From positions 448,271 to 512,270 of the forward strand of contig CAXARI010000002.1 of assembly GCA_963971225.1 (NCBI GenBank): a DNA stretch of 64,000 nucleotides, given 5' to 3'. The DNA comes from Melieria omissa (taxonomy: Eukaryota; Arthropoda; Insecta; Diptera; Ulidiidae). This document shows positions 1 to 35,489 of this stretch, in pieces (within the stretch, counting starts at the first letter, position 1; every line of letters starts with the position of its first letter). The notes beneath the pieces are model-generated. The model was not told the DNA's origin, searched no databases, and saw only the letters and a list, made by a program, of their open reading frames with translations. The translations under genes and the position numbers were made by a program.

Positions 1-26961
<26,961 letters not shown>

Positions 26962-26997
26962 GTTAAGGTCGCCGCCAGGTGGCCGCCAAAAAAATGA

Positions 26998-27030
26998 GCG
27001 CGAGGAACTCCCTCGGGGAGCTCCTCGCGC
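26998..27030 (-). promoter_or_regulatory. Strong hairpin near the 3' edge of the LTR
   Basis: Two 15-nt arms (26998-27012 and 27016-27030) around a 3-nt loop. In the sense RNA all 15 positions pair, one as G-U; on the opposite strand that pair is an A-C mismatch. It lies about 35 nt downstream of AATAAA, so it could shape 3' end formation or the R/U5 boundary. The same hairpin is at 35578-35610. Confidence 0.7.
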
Positions 27031-27064
27031 TAGCAAATAAAACTCCAATCTTACTTTTAAACCG

Positions 27065-27070
27065 TTTATT
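27065..27070 (-). terminator. Polyadenylation signal AATAAA in the 3' LTR
   Basis: Sense-strand AATAAA (TTTATT on the plus strand). The 3' LTR copy would define transcript ends; the identical copy at 35645-35650 is in the 5' LTR. Confidence 0.6.
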
Positions 27071-27319
27071 CAGTTCCGCTCCCAAAAACCAACTAAACTT
27101 ATTCTAATTAACAGCTTAAACTAAACCTCGGCATTGCTGCTGGTAAATGCTGACTCGGCCGCGGCACCGCCGCCGGTAGAAGTGGAGTCAGCAGAATTGG
27201 GCAACGCAAGGAGTTTCGGGTTACACGGTGCTTCGATTGCATTCCGAGTTGGTGGGAAACTACACACGTTGCAGTGCCGCGTGATGCGTGTCGTAACGGG
27301 TGCACCGGTTGTGTTAACT

Positions 27320-27330
27320 CCTCCCCCTTC
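27320..27330 (-). promoter_or_regulatory. Polypurine tract (plus-strand primer)
   Basis: In the sense direction GAAGGGGGAGG directly precedes the 3' LTR start AGTTAA. An 11-nt all-purine run at this exact place is the expected RNase H-resistant primer for plus-strand DNA synthesis. Confidence 0.9.
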
Positions 27331-27640
27331 ACATATCTGCGTCCCGCAGATTAAGTGATGTTAGGCGTGGTGGTTTAGCGGGGGATGCCGTGTGCTCGAT
27401 TATGGGGTATATGCGAGGGATGTGGAGATTCCTCGTAAGATATTTCCATATTATCAGCGAGCAAAGAATTATTATAGTGACGATAATTATGTCGGTGGCT
27501 AATGAAACATTTGATTTAACCTGCAGATCCTGGAGTCTGTCGATGTTCTTCAGGCTTAGCTGGTGCAAATAGCTTACGTCTATCTTGGGGATACTTTTCG
27601 TGATATTTGAGAGGATCGGGGGCATTATTTGAGTTTTCAC
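27329..27640 (-). pseudogene. env: C-terminal env segment in a shifted frame (membrane anchor)
   Basis: About 103 codons to the stop near the polypurine tract. It would normally be the C-terminal end of Env: an ectodomain stretch, a hydrophobic membrane segment at about residues 51-66 of this frame (Ile/Val/Leu-rich, ending before a Trp-Lys-Tyr), then a short basic-to-polar cytoplasmic tail of about 35 residues. Its frame is -1 relative to the upstream env frame, and the first codon here is GTG, not ATG, so it is very unlikely to be a separate gene. Together the two segments are about 500 codons, the usual size of an errantivirus Env. The break could be a real small indel or a base-call error. 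Confidence 0.8.
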
Positions 27641-28839
27641 ATTATTAGCACCGACTCGTTCTGGATCTGGATGATGTAGGTTCCGTTAAGATTTCTCGAG
27701 TAGTTTCCCGACGTGACGGGGCCAAAAAAGTTGCTGAGAAACAGTGTGTCTTCCTTTATTAGTTCTACAATTTCTTCGGTGTTTGACCTAAGGGAGCATT
27801 CAGCGTCTTCTCCCCTCAGGAGGTTTGACACGCAATCGTCGTCAGCCAGTTTGACGAGTGCGGATTGGTTGCATATGGTTGTGTTTCTCATCCGCATACA
27901 TTGACCAGAGATTGCGAACGATTCTTTCTGATTGAACGATTCTTTCTGATTAACAACCATTTCTGTATAATAAATGTCGACCTGTTTCCCATTTATTGCC
28001 GCTGGACGTATTAACAGGTGATTGTACGAATCGGTGTGTACTTTCGGCAAGGATATTACATATAGCAGCGTCGATGGTTTTACGAGGATTGAAGGTGTTG
28101 CGTACTCCAGGGCTTCTATTTCGTTGTCGTAGGGCAAGGTCTCAATTTCAGACAAAACCGCATTGATTTCCTCATCGTCCAGTAGGTTGGTGTTGACGAT
28201 GCCTTTCCTTGCCATCTGGCATGCTCGGACTATTTCGTGTACCTTTTCTTTTACGATCTTGGTTTTTTCCAGCAGGATCTGCTCGAACCTTTCCGAAGCT
28301 TTGCCGCTGACGTCATTGTAAAACAGATTGGCTAGCTGGTTGTACTTTTCTATTGCTTGGTTAGTGACGTTAAAGAGTCTTTTGTTAATTTTGTATTGCT
28401 GGTTATTATTTTCAACTATTTCTTCCTCGCTCTTAAGGATTTTGTCCCAATCAGTGGCGTCCGGGGAGCCGGAGACCCATTTCCAGGCGGATCCTATCCA
28501 GTTGATGGAACGCCCCGATCTTTGCTTCTTTCCCCTTAGCTCACGTAGCCCCTTTTCTACCTCGTTGACGTAGAAGAGAATGATGTCCTTCCTTTCGGTC
28601 ACTTCAACATCTTTGACAGCTTCTTTTATTTCTCCCACCAACTCTTCGTATTGTTGTATGTTCATGACGTGCACCAGGTTGAAATTCCCATTCAGAATCC
28701 GAGCGTTGCCCTCCTTCATGGTGACGATTGGAGACTTATACTCGAACACGTGTAGGCCGCGTACCGTCGTCATAGCCATCGTAATCATTCTGAAACATGT
28801 TGTATCTATTTTATTCTTACTTGCTAAAAATTGTTCCAT
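27637..28839 (-). CDS. env: Env glycoprotein, main part, ending early by frameshift
   Basis: 400 codons. Errantivirus Env is an F-like fusion glycoprotein displayed on virus-like particles, made from a spliced mRNA. A weakly hydrophobic stretch at about residues 13-28 could be a signal peptide. A basic furin-type site (RGKKQR, about 102-107) is followed by a conserved Trp/Gly-rich segment (WIGSAWKW, 114-121) that matches the post-cleavage region of gypsy-type Env. Several N-X-S/T sites and Cys residues fall at about 314-348. The frame stops at 27637-27639, before the membrane anchor, which lies in the -1 frame just downstream (27329-27640). As written, the product would be an unanchored ectodomain. 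An 18-bp tandem duplication (27916-27951) doubles the residues NQKESF. An in-frame stop sits just before the ATG, so the ATG is the only start unless splicing adds an exon. Confidence 0.85.
   Translation of the reverse strand: MEQFLASKNKIDTTCFRMITMAMTTVRGLHVFEYKSPIVTMKEGNARILNGNFNLVHVMNIQQYEELVGEIKEAVKDVEVTERKDIILFYVNEVEKGLRELRGKKQRSGRSINWIGSAWKWVSGSPDATDWDKILKSEEEIVENNNQQYKINKRLFNVTNQAIEKYNQLANLFYNDVSGKASERFEQILLEKTKIVKEKVHEIVRACQMARKGIVNTNLLDDEEINAVLSEIETLPYDNEIEALEYATPSILVKPSTLLYVISLPKVHTDSYNHLLIRPAAINGKQVDIYYTEMVVNQKESFNQKESFAISGQCMRMRNTTICNQSALVKLADDDCVSNLLRGEDAECSLRSNTEEIVELIKEDTLFLSNFFGPVTSGNYSRNLNGTYIIQIQNESVLIM
27916..27951 (-). repeat. 18-bp tandem duplication inside env
   Basis: Two perfect copies of GAACGATTCTTTCTGATT (27916-27933, 27934-27951). 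Being in frame, it adds six residues and does not explain the env frame break. Confidence 0.95.
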
Positions 28840-29042
28840 TCATTTGAGTGGACTTCTTCCTTGTTCTAGGACATCTCATTTAATTATTCGTATGCAATTT
28901 CTTTTGCTATTTTGATTGTTTTGATTGATTTCTGTTCAATGTGAATATTATGTAGTGGCTTCTAGGTTGTAATTTTCCGTAATTGCTAATATATGCTAAT
29001 ATATGCTAATATATATATATATATATATTTTTTTTTTATTTT

Positions 29043-29073
<31 letters not shown>

Positions 29074-29617
29074 CATCTTTATTGATTTATTGATTACAGA
29101 GTTGAATTTCTATTACTGTTACTACTACTAGACCATTACCATTAATTCTGTTTGTTATTATCATACTCTTAAGGGTAAATTGACAATTGTTTACATAAGG
29201 ATTCTTAAGGCTAATTTAGAAATGAATCAAAATTTTTCTGCTAGTAGATGTATTGTATTATATATATTATATTACATTTATCCTTTATTTTTATTGGTAA
29301 AATGTGTTTTTCCGTTTTTGTTAATTTGGGCTTTATGTATTTTTTCCTCTTTTTTTTTTTTTGAATAGTGTGTTTTTTCTTTTCTCTGTTGCTTCTTCGG
29401 GCCAATTCGTGTCTCTTGTTTTCTTTGTGTCTTTTACTTGTGTTTTTTGCTTTTTATGTTTGGTGTTTTTTCCTCTCTTCGTGTTTTTTATTTGTGTTTT
29501 TTTTTTTTTTTTTTTTTTATTTGTCTTTTGTGTTCTTTCCTCTCTTCGTGTTTTTCATTTGTGTTTTTTTCCTTTATTTGTCTTTTGTGTTTTTTCCTCT
29601 CCTTTTTTTTTTTTTAT
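28840..29617 (-). other. Pol-env spacer, T-rich on the plus strand
   Basis: 778 bp without a credible gene. It has a short TATA-type repeat with three ATATGCTA-like copies (about 28987-29025), a run of nearly pure T (29026-29073), and degenerate repeats of about 57-67 bp with TCCTCTC cores at 29471, 29538 and 29595. In the sense RNA this is A-rich. The env splice acceptor should lie here or in the pol 3' end, but I cannot place it. Confidence 0.7.
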
Positions 29618-32600
29618 TTATTTTTCCTGTGAACCCCCCCTGTTGCCCTGACTGCTTCTGTTACCTTTGGAATTTTTGGTTGCTTGGTCTATGTTTTTAA
29701 TGTGGCTCTTGTGGACTCTCCTTCCTTCCCGAGTTACTACCGTAACTTTGTTGTTTCTAGCTACTACATCCCTCCTAAATAGTGGTTTTGCTTTCGGTTT
29801 TATGCCTTTAACGGCGGTGTAGATAATTTCCCCTTTTTTATAAGTTTTTGGCGTCGCCCTTTTCGCGTTTCGGCGGAGATTTTGTAACTTTTGGTTCCTT
29901 TCTATGAGCCCTTTCAAATTCTCGTTGACGACTGCCCTAAAGTCGACTATGTTCTGGTAATTTATTCTCTGTGTCCTGTTAAAAAAAATGTCATTAGGTT
30001 TTTTACGTGTTACGGAATGTATGGTATTATTGTATCTGTCGACGGCAATTTCCACCAGCTCCTTCGTGTTCAGGTCCGCGTACTCTCTCTTGAGGCAACG
30101 GTAGATTTCTAAAATAGTTGAGTGGAATCTTTCCACCTGTCCATTAACCTCACTTTTGTGTATTGGGGTCCTATAGAGTTTAACATTCAGTGACCTGATG
30201 AGGTTCAGGATTATGGGGCTGAGGAATCCCGTTTCATTATCGGTGACAAGGACTTTTGGTATTGTGAAATAGTGTAGGGCTTTTATGATTTTATTCCTTA
30301 GGTGTAGGGCAGATCGATTTTTTACACGGAAAAGTTTTCCAAACTTGGAGAATTTATCCAGACAGCTGATGAATTTTTCATTCTGTATTTCCACTATGTC
30401 CATGTGCAGAATTTCACACGGGTAATTAGGGATGGGCGTGGGTTGTAAAGAGGGAATATGAGGATGGCGGTCATACTTGTTAGCGTTACATGTTTCGCAA
30501 TTTTTGGTGTATTTTCTAATCAGGCTGCTCATTCGGGGGAAGTAGTAGGATTCAAGTATCTGTTCCCTGTTTTCTTTCGCATTCCTGTGTGCTCTCTTAT
30601 GTTCTGCCTCTATTATTGCGCATTTGCGCTCGTCGACCGTTACGTCCTCCACTAGTCTTTGCGTGACTCTTATCTTGTAATAACTGAAATGCCCTAAATA
30701 AATTCTCTGTAATAACCCTAAATATTCTTCTGGAATTTTAATTCCATTAACTATTCTTGGGCGGAGCCTCTCTTTCAGGATTCTTACAAGAATTTCTTCA
30801 GTTATTACGGGAACCGTCACAAAATAGCGTTGGAATCCGGGGTGGGGCTGAAGATAAGAGAGCAATTCTTTTCCAATTCGAATTACAATCTGATTGCGGA
30901 ATACATTGAGGGGAACCTCCACATGTGGGATTAAATCAGTATTGTCCTGTTCTGCGCTATGGACTGTCTCGTTGCATGTGTCGTCTTCGTCCGCGGTGAT
31001 CGTAGTGGAACCATGTTCGTCGGCAGTCATAGTCGTTTCCATTGGTCGTCCCTCACTTGCTGTTAGAGTGCCTGATTCGCTTGAAGCTTGTCCTTCACTC
31101 GCTGTTAGAGTGCTCGACTCGCTTGGAGCTTGTCCTTCACTCGCTGTTAGAGTGCTCGACTCGCTTGGAGCTTGGCTTACATGCGGCGAGCTGGGTAAAT
31201 GGTTAATCTGGGTTTTCAGCCGGGAAAGAGCGTCAGCAACCACATTAGATTTACCTGGCTTGTAAATTAATTGGTGGTTGTATTCCTCGATTCGCGCTTT
31301 CCACCGTTTTAGCTTCGCGTTGTAATTCCTATTACCCAAGGCAAACGTTAGCGGCTGGTGGTCTGTGAAGATGTTGACCTTTTTTGCTCCATAAAGATAC
31401 GAACGAAGGCTATCCAATGCCCACACTATAGCTAACATTTCCTTTTCGTTAGCTGCGTACGCTTCCTCCGTTTTGTTTAAGGACCTGGAGACGTAGGCAA
31501 TCGGTTTATCTAGATTATCCTGCTCTTGGGACAAGACGGCGCCTATTGCCACGTTAGAAGCGTCAGTGGTTAGGTTAAAGGGTTTGTTGAAGTCGGGAAA
31601 GGCTAGCACTTCGGATGACGTCAGTAATTCCTTCAGATTGGTAAAAGCCCGAAGAGCAGCCTCGTCAAGCTCAATTGGCACCTTCCTTGAGGCGTTAGCC
31701 TTAACCCGTGCAAGTTCGCCCCTGGTGAGATTCGTTAGTGGCTTCGCTACTCTTGCGTAATCACGGATGAACTTCCTATAATAGGAAGTCATTCCCAGGA
31801 AGCTTTTCAAATCCTTTAGGTTCGTTGGCGGTAAGATGTTGTTGATCGCGTGAACCTTTTTTGGGTCTGCCTTGATTCCACTTGCCCCCACGATATATCC
31901 CAGGAACTCCACTTCAGACTTCATAAAGTGAGTCTTGTCTAGGTTCACTTTGAGATTGGCATCAGAAAGACGGTTGAGGATTACCTCGATGTTCCGAATG
32001 TGTTCATCCTCATTGCTGCCGTATACAATTATATCGTCGATGTATACGTAGCAAATCCTCCCAATGTATTCTTTTAATACATCGTCTATCATTCGCTGGA
32101 ATATTGATGGAGCGTTCTTCAACCCGAACGGTAGTCTGAGAAACTCGAATTTTCCGTTCATAGTCGAGAACGCGGTCTTTTGTACATCAGACGCCTTCAT
32201 CGGTATCTGGTGGAATCCAGAGGTCAGGTCCAAAGTTGTGAAGAATCGGGCATTCCCAAGGCTAGCCAGAGTGCTGTTGATGTCGGGTATCGGATAGGTG
32301 TCGGCTATTGTGACCGCGTTTAGCCTTTTGTAGTCAATGACGACTCGGTACTGCTTTTCGCCGTTCGGCTTGGGCTTCTTCGGCACTATCCAGAGTGGCG
32401 AATTGTAGGGGCTTTTGGAAGGTCGTATAATTCCTTCAGATAACAGCTCGTTAATTTGTCTATCCACTTCGCTACGCATGCAACTAGGGTAGGGGTAGCT
32501 TTTAGTGTAGACCGGCTCGCTTGTTGTGGTCCTTATCTCAGCCCTGACCGAGGTTTTGGCGAGTTCGCTGTCGGAAATCGGGCCAAACAGTGATTTGCGG

Positions 32601-33016
32601 GTACGGACTATCTCAGCTAGTTTCGTTCTTGCCAGACTTGAGACTTCTTCACCGATGGTTATGTTTACATTTTCTGAACACTGAGCCTTCAAGGGGATTC
32701 TTACGTCTGGTTTTAAAATGAGGACATTAGCCTTGCGATCGATGATGGCTTCCAATTCCCTTAAGGAATCGTCACCGATTATACCATCGAAGGTCTTTAG
32801 GCCGGGAAGGACGTAGAACGTTAGAATGGAGTGTATACCTAAATTTTGAAAGAATTTTCCACAGACCTTCTGGCGGATTTCTATATTGCCTGCGGCGGAA
32901 TGAACGTTAAAGGGTTTAATTACCGGATGGTTATGCTTATTAACTGACGGACTGACAAAGTTCTTATTTGCCCCAGTGTCTATGAGAAACTTCAAGACCT
33001 TACCTTCAGCAGTCAC
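29618..33016 (-). CDS. pol: Pol polyprotein: protease, reverse transcriptase, RNase H, integrase
   Basis: 1132 codons from the first GTG; the true reading enters by -1 frameshift from gag at 33055-33061, so the start given is conventional. Protease: DTG at residues 13-15. Reverse transcriptase: LDLTSGFHQ with D263, and YIDD at 325-328. RNase H: D485, the NEKEMLAI motif (523-530), D552 and D595. A linker (about 600-700) carries three 14-residue repeats at 615-656. Integrase: zinc finger H806, H810, C840, C843, then catalytic D873, D926 and E962 with 35 residues between the last two (D,D35E). A C-terminal domain ends in a basic Gly/Asn/Gln-rich tail. All catalytic residues are present and there is no internal stop, so the enzyme set looks functional. 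Motif order protease-RT-RNase H-integrase places it in Ty3/gypsy. Confidence 0.96.
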   Translation of the reverse strand: MTAEGKVLKFLIDTGANKNFVSPSVNKHNHPVIKPFNVHSAAGNIEIRQKVCGKFFQNLGIHSILTFYVLPGLKTFDGIIGDDSLRELEAIIDRKANVLILKPDVRIPLKAQCSENVNITIGEEVSSLARTKLAEIVRTRKSLFGPISDSELAKTSVRAEIRTTTSEPVYTKSYPYPSCMRSEVDRQINELLSEGIIRPSKSPYNSPLWIVPKKPKPNGEKQYRVVIDYKRLNAVTIADTYPIPDINSTLASLGNARFFTTLDLTSGFHQIPMKASDVQKTAFSTMNGKFEFLRLPFGLKNAPSIFQRMIDDVLKEYIGRICYVYIDDIIVYGSNEDEHIRNIEVILNRLSDANLKVNLDKTHFMKSEVEFLGYIVGASGIKADPKKVHAINNILPPTNLKDLKSFLGMTSYYRKFIRDYARVAKPLTNLTRGELARVKANASRKVPIELDEAALRAFTNLKELLTSSEVLAFPDFNKPFNLTTDASNVAIGAVLSQEQDNLDKPIAYVSRSLNKTEEAYAANEKEMLAIVWALDSLRSYLYGAKKVNIFTDHQPLTFALGNRNYNAKLKRWKARIEEYNHQLIYKPGKSNVVADALSRLKTQINHLPSSPHVSQAPSESSTLTASEGQAPSESSTLTASEGQASSESGTLTASEGRPMETTMTADEHGSTTITADEDDTCNETVHSAEQDNTDLIPHVEVPLNVFRNQIVIRIGKELLSYLQPHPGFQRYFVTVPVITEEILVRILKERLRPRIVNGIKIPEEYLGLLQRIYLGHFSYYKIRVTQRLVEDVTVDERKCAIIEAEHKRAHRNAKENREQILESYYFPRMSSLIRKYTKNCETCNANKYDRHPHIPSLQPTPIPNYPCEILHMDIVEIQNEKFISCLDKFSKFGKLFRVKNRSALHLRNKIIKALHYFTIPKVLVTDNETGFLSPIILNLIRSLNVKLYRTPIHKSEVNGQVERFHSTILEIYRCLKREYADLNTKELVEIAVDRYNNTIHSVTRKKPNDIFFNRTQRINYQNIVDFRAVVNENLKGLIERNQKLQNLRRNAKRATPKTYKKGEIIYTAVKGIKPKAKPLFRRDVVARNNKVTVVTREGRRVHKSHIKNIDQATKNSKGNRSSQGNRGGSQEK
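31049..31174 (-). repeat. 3 x 42-bp minisatellite within pol
   Basis: Three in-frame 42-bp copies encode a 14-residue Ser/Glu/Thr-rich repeat (QAPSESSTLTASEG and variants) between RNase H and integrase. The unit length keeps frame, so copy number can change without breaking pol. Confidence 0.9.
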
Positions 33017-33021
33017 GTACT

Positions 33022-34314
33022 CTAAGTAAGGTACGCTACTGAGGCGTTTGTTGTAAAATTTATTTCTTCGTGGCCATCCCCATGGTCCTTCGACGACTCC
33101 TCGCTATCATTTGTTAGGTGAAAGATCCGCTGCTTTTTGTTGGGCTGCCCGCCTTCTTGGGGACGGTTCATATAATTAACTTGTCGGGTTTGTATGGATC
33201 TATCCACCTCCATTTTTTCGGCTGGCTTAGGTCCAGGCCTTGGTGGAGGACTTCCTCCTGCCGAGAATGGGTTGCGGTTGCTTGGAGTCTGATCATTTGA
33301 CCAGTGGCGATTGTAATGGAATGGATTTCTTGGGAAGGGTCTATGAGGAATTCTGGGTGGAAGGGGTGGTCTGGAAGACATGTCGTTCCTGGGCACAGTT
33401 ACTACATTGGTGGAGTGCGGTCGGTGCAGCACGGTGTTACGGAAACTCAGATTTTGAAACTCGAGGCAGGATGTATATGCTTCGGGCAAGGATTTCGGTT
33501 TGCGGATGAAGAGCATCTTTGATGCTTCCCCGTTTACCCCTCTTATAAAAACATCAAGTGCCCTATTCCTATAGGTATCTATCAAAACAGAAACAGTTTC
33601 TTGGCTATAGGACTCGGTTTTAATTTTGTTCACAATTAGGGAAAACTGATGATTCACTGAGGCGTAGAACTCGTCCAGCTTCGAGTTTTTCTGAGAGAGT
33701 TGATTAAGCTGGTGCTCCAGCGTCCGGATGTCTCTTTTATCCGCATAATGAAGAGATAGACATTCCTTGATAGTATTCCAGTATTCATCGAAGATATTAT
33801 AAGACACCAGAGCGGTGTCGGCCTCCCCGCGAATTTTTTGCCTTATGCTCTGTAATATAGCACGAAAAATTGGTTTATCTCGCACTAACTCGTAGTCATG
33901 AAGGATGCTTTCGACACTGTGGATCCACGACACGTACTGCACAGGATTCCCATCAAAAGGTTGTAATTCCTTCACAGCGTCTGGCAACCGGCTTATAAGC
34001 TTCAGGTCATCTTCATTACGGGGTCCGCATAGAGGAGGAAGAACAGGGGTTCCGGGTAATTGGTCAGTTGTCGTTGATCGCTTCGCTTCCAGGGCGGCAA
34101 TACGTGACTCGAGGGTATTCAAGGTCCCTAATTTACTCTCTATCCTCCCTAAAACTGAATTTACGTTCCCATTTGCGTCATTGCCTTCTAGGGAGACGAT
34201 ACGCGTCTCCAGGTTGGTCAAGGCCCCTAACCTTTTCTCGAAACGCTTTTGTGTTTCGAGCACCGCATTAAGACCCCCGGTGAGTTCAGTTAGAGCCTTT
34301 TGGATATCGTCCAT
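33022..34314 (-). CDS. gag: Gag structural polyprotein
   Basis: 430 codons from ATG; assembles the particle core and packages genomic RNA. Residues 1-78 form a heptad-rich coiled coil with an internal duplication (LTNLETRIVSLE at about 32-43, LNTLESRIAALE at about 65-76). Residues 115-290 look like a capsid domain: an F-x-G...Y-x-x-W start (about 120-130) and a Leu/Ala-rich end with PKSLPEAY (273-280). A Pro/Arg-rich basic tail (about 298-365) probably binds RNA, since there is no CCHC zinc knuckle; absence of the knuckle is also described for gypsy. The gene ends at TAG (33022-33024), about 30 nt after a slippery site through which pol is made. Function assigned by position and domain pattern. 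Confidence 0.92.
   Translation of the reverse strand: MDDIQKALTELTGGLNAVLETQKRFEKRLGALTNLETRIVSLEGNDANGNVNSVLGRIESKLGTLNTLESRIAALEAKRSTTTDQLPGTPVLPPLCGPRNEDDLKLISRLPDAVKELQPFDGNPVQYVSWIHSVESILHDYELVRDKPIFRAILQSIRQKIRGEADTALVSYNIFDEYWNTIKECLSLHYADKRDIRTLEHQLNQLSQKNSKLDEFYASVNHQFSLIVNKIKTESYSQETVSVLIDTYRNRALDVFIRGVNGEASKMLFIRKPKSLPEAYTSCLEFQNLSFRNTVLHRPHSTNVVTVPRNDMSSRPPLPPRIPHRPFPRNPFHYNRHWSNDQTPSNRNPFSAGGSPPPRPGPKPAEKMEVDRSIQTRQVNYMNRPQEGGQPNKKQRIFHLTNDSEESSKDHGDGHEEINFTTNASVAYLT
33055..33061 (-). promoter_or_regulatory. -1 ribosomal frameshift heptamer AAATTTT (gag-pol)
   Basis: In the gag frame the sense strand reads A AAT TTT, a canonical X XXY YYZ slippery site. After a -1 shift the pol frame is open from here into the protease, whereas gag stops about 30 nt later. 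No AUG is available for pol, which supports this route. Confidence 0.8.
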
Positions 34315-34343
34315 ATTACTAAAGAATTACTAGGGTTCACAGG

Positions 34344-34637
34344 GCGCCTGAGAAGAAATGTGTATTTTTGCTTATTTTCTTTTTTATTTACTGCGCCTGA
34401 GATGAAAGATATATTTTTGCTTATTTTCTTTTTTATTTATTGCGCCTGAGATGAAAGATATATTTTTGCTTATTTTCTTTTTTATTTATTGCGCCTGAGA
34501 GGAAATATATATTTTTGCTTATTTTTTTTTTTATTTGTTGCGCCCGAGAGGAAAGATATATTTTTGCTTATTTTCTTTTTTACTTATTGCGCCTGAGAGG
34601 AAATATATATTTTTGCTTATTTTCTTTTTTCTTTTTC
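34344..34637 (-). repeat. 6 x 49-bp tandem repeat, possible insulator
   Basis: Units start at 34344, 34393, 34442, 34491, 34540 and 34589, all exactly 49 bp apart. Each begins GCGCCTGAGA (one has GCGCCCGAGA) and contains an invariant TATTTTTGCTTATTTT core followed by a T-run. The position (5' leader, upstream of gag) and design (regular copies of a TTGC-TA-Y-rich motif) recall the gypsy insulator, an array of Su(Hw) sites with core TGCATA. Here the core reads TGCTTA, so binding is a hypothesis. Confidence 0.85.
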
Positions 34638-35305
34638 TGTATTTTGTGAATACAGTATTCCAACTTACACCATAAAAAACACCTTCATGTCGCAAAAAAT
34701 TCCTCCAGTGATTATCGAGTCTGCAATTTTTCCAATGTCGATTTCAGCAATCCTTGCGCCTTCTTCTTCGATCCCTTCTACCTCGTCCGTGCACCTTTGT
34801 TCTTGATGTAGGTTTTTTTCTTAAATTTTTGCACTGCTTTTTTTTTTCGAGAAGATATTTTGAGTTCTCGATCTTTTTCACCTTCGACCTTGCACTTTTA
34901 TTTCAAAATCTTGTAAGTTCTTCTGCAATTTGTATCGGCAACTATACGTGGTTCTTTTTCACTTTTATCTGAAAATTTTTTTTTCGCTTTGCTGTAGGTT
35001 TTCTTTTTATTTTTTTCACCGCAATTTTAGCAAAAACAAGATTGGAGCTAGTTGGCCTGGCGTCCACCCGAGCGACGTTCCTTTGTTACTGATTTACTGC
35101 TTCGGGAGCGTCGTGGTTGCCCCGTTTGGAAGCTGACGTTTATGCTTGTCAGCGACCTACTAATGGCACGACTAACTCCACCGTACAGTATCCTGGCCGT
35201 AATGATTCTCCGCTAAGCGGAATGACCTGTCGTCTAACCATGACCAAGGATCCGTACATAAGCTGGAGGGCCTGATTTACAGGATCTCAGCCAGCAGGTG
35301 GTTAT
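34638..35305 (-). other. Unassigned leader segment
   Basis: T-rich on the plus strand up to about 35040, then mixed composition. A degenerate relative of the stem-loop motif may start at about 35263 (CTGGAGGGCCTG). I see nothing else I can name. Confidence 0.5.
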
Positions 35306-35336
35306 ACCCTGGAGGGTCCCGTAGGAATCGCAGGGT
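35306..35336 (-). promoter_or_regulatory. Leader stem-loop A
   Basis: 6-bp stem ACCCTG/CAGGGT closing a 19-nt loop GAGGGTCCCGTAGGAATCG (plus-strand reading). Fourth from the primer site. Confidence 0.7.
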
Positions 35337-35382
35337 CGATCAGTTTCTTAATTTTTATATATTTACATATTCAATTGTTTAA

Positions 35383-35416
35383 CCTGACTGGAGGGTCCCG
35401 TAGGAGTCGCAGTCGG
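35383..35416 (-). promoter_or_regulatory. Leader stem-loop B
   Basis: Stem CTGACTG/CAGTCGG around the same 19-nt loop with one change (AGTCG for AATCG). One pair is G-T as written, thus A-C in the sense RNA, making it the weakest of the four. Confidence 0.65.
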
Positions 35417-35428
35417 CATAATTGTTAT

Positions 35429-35459
35429 ATCCTGGAGGGTCCCGTAGGAATCGCAGGAT
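35429..35459 (-). promoter_or_regulatory. Leader stem-loop C
   Basis: 6-bp stem ATCCTG/CAGGAT closing a 19-nt loop identical to that of stem-loop A. The outer pairs differ from A and D but still match. Confidence 0.7.
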
Positions 35460-35489
35460 TGATTGGTTTGTTATACTTGAAATTACAAG

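Noticed and set aside
27108..27358. 74-codon ORFs on both strands across the LTR
   Set aside because: Lie inside non-coding LTR sequence and duplicate at the other LTR; no protein features.
29180..29700. Phe/Leu-rich plus-strand ORFs in the pol-env spacer
   Set aside because: Low-complexity T-rich sequence read as Phe/Leu; opposite strand to the element.
33022..34314. CCHC zinc knuckle in Gag
   Set aside because: No C-X2-C-X4-H-X4-C pattern; only two Cys in the main body, neither in that arrangement.
30894..34333. Plus-strand ORFs opposite pol and gag (up to 142 codons)
   Set aside because: Shadows of the well-supported minus-strand genes.
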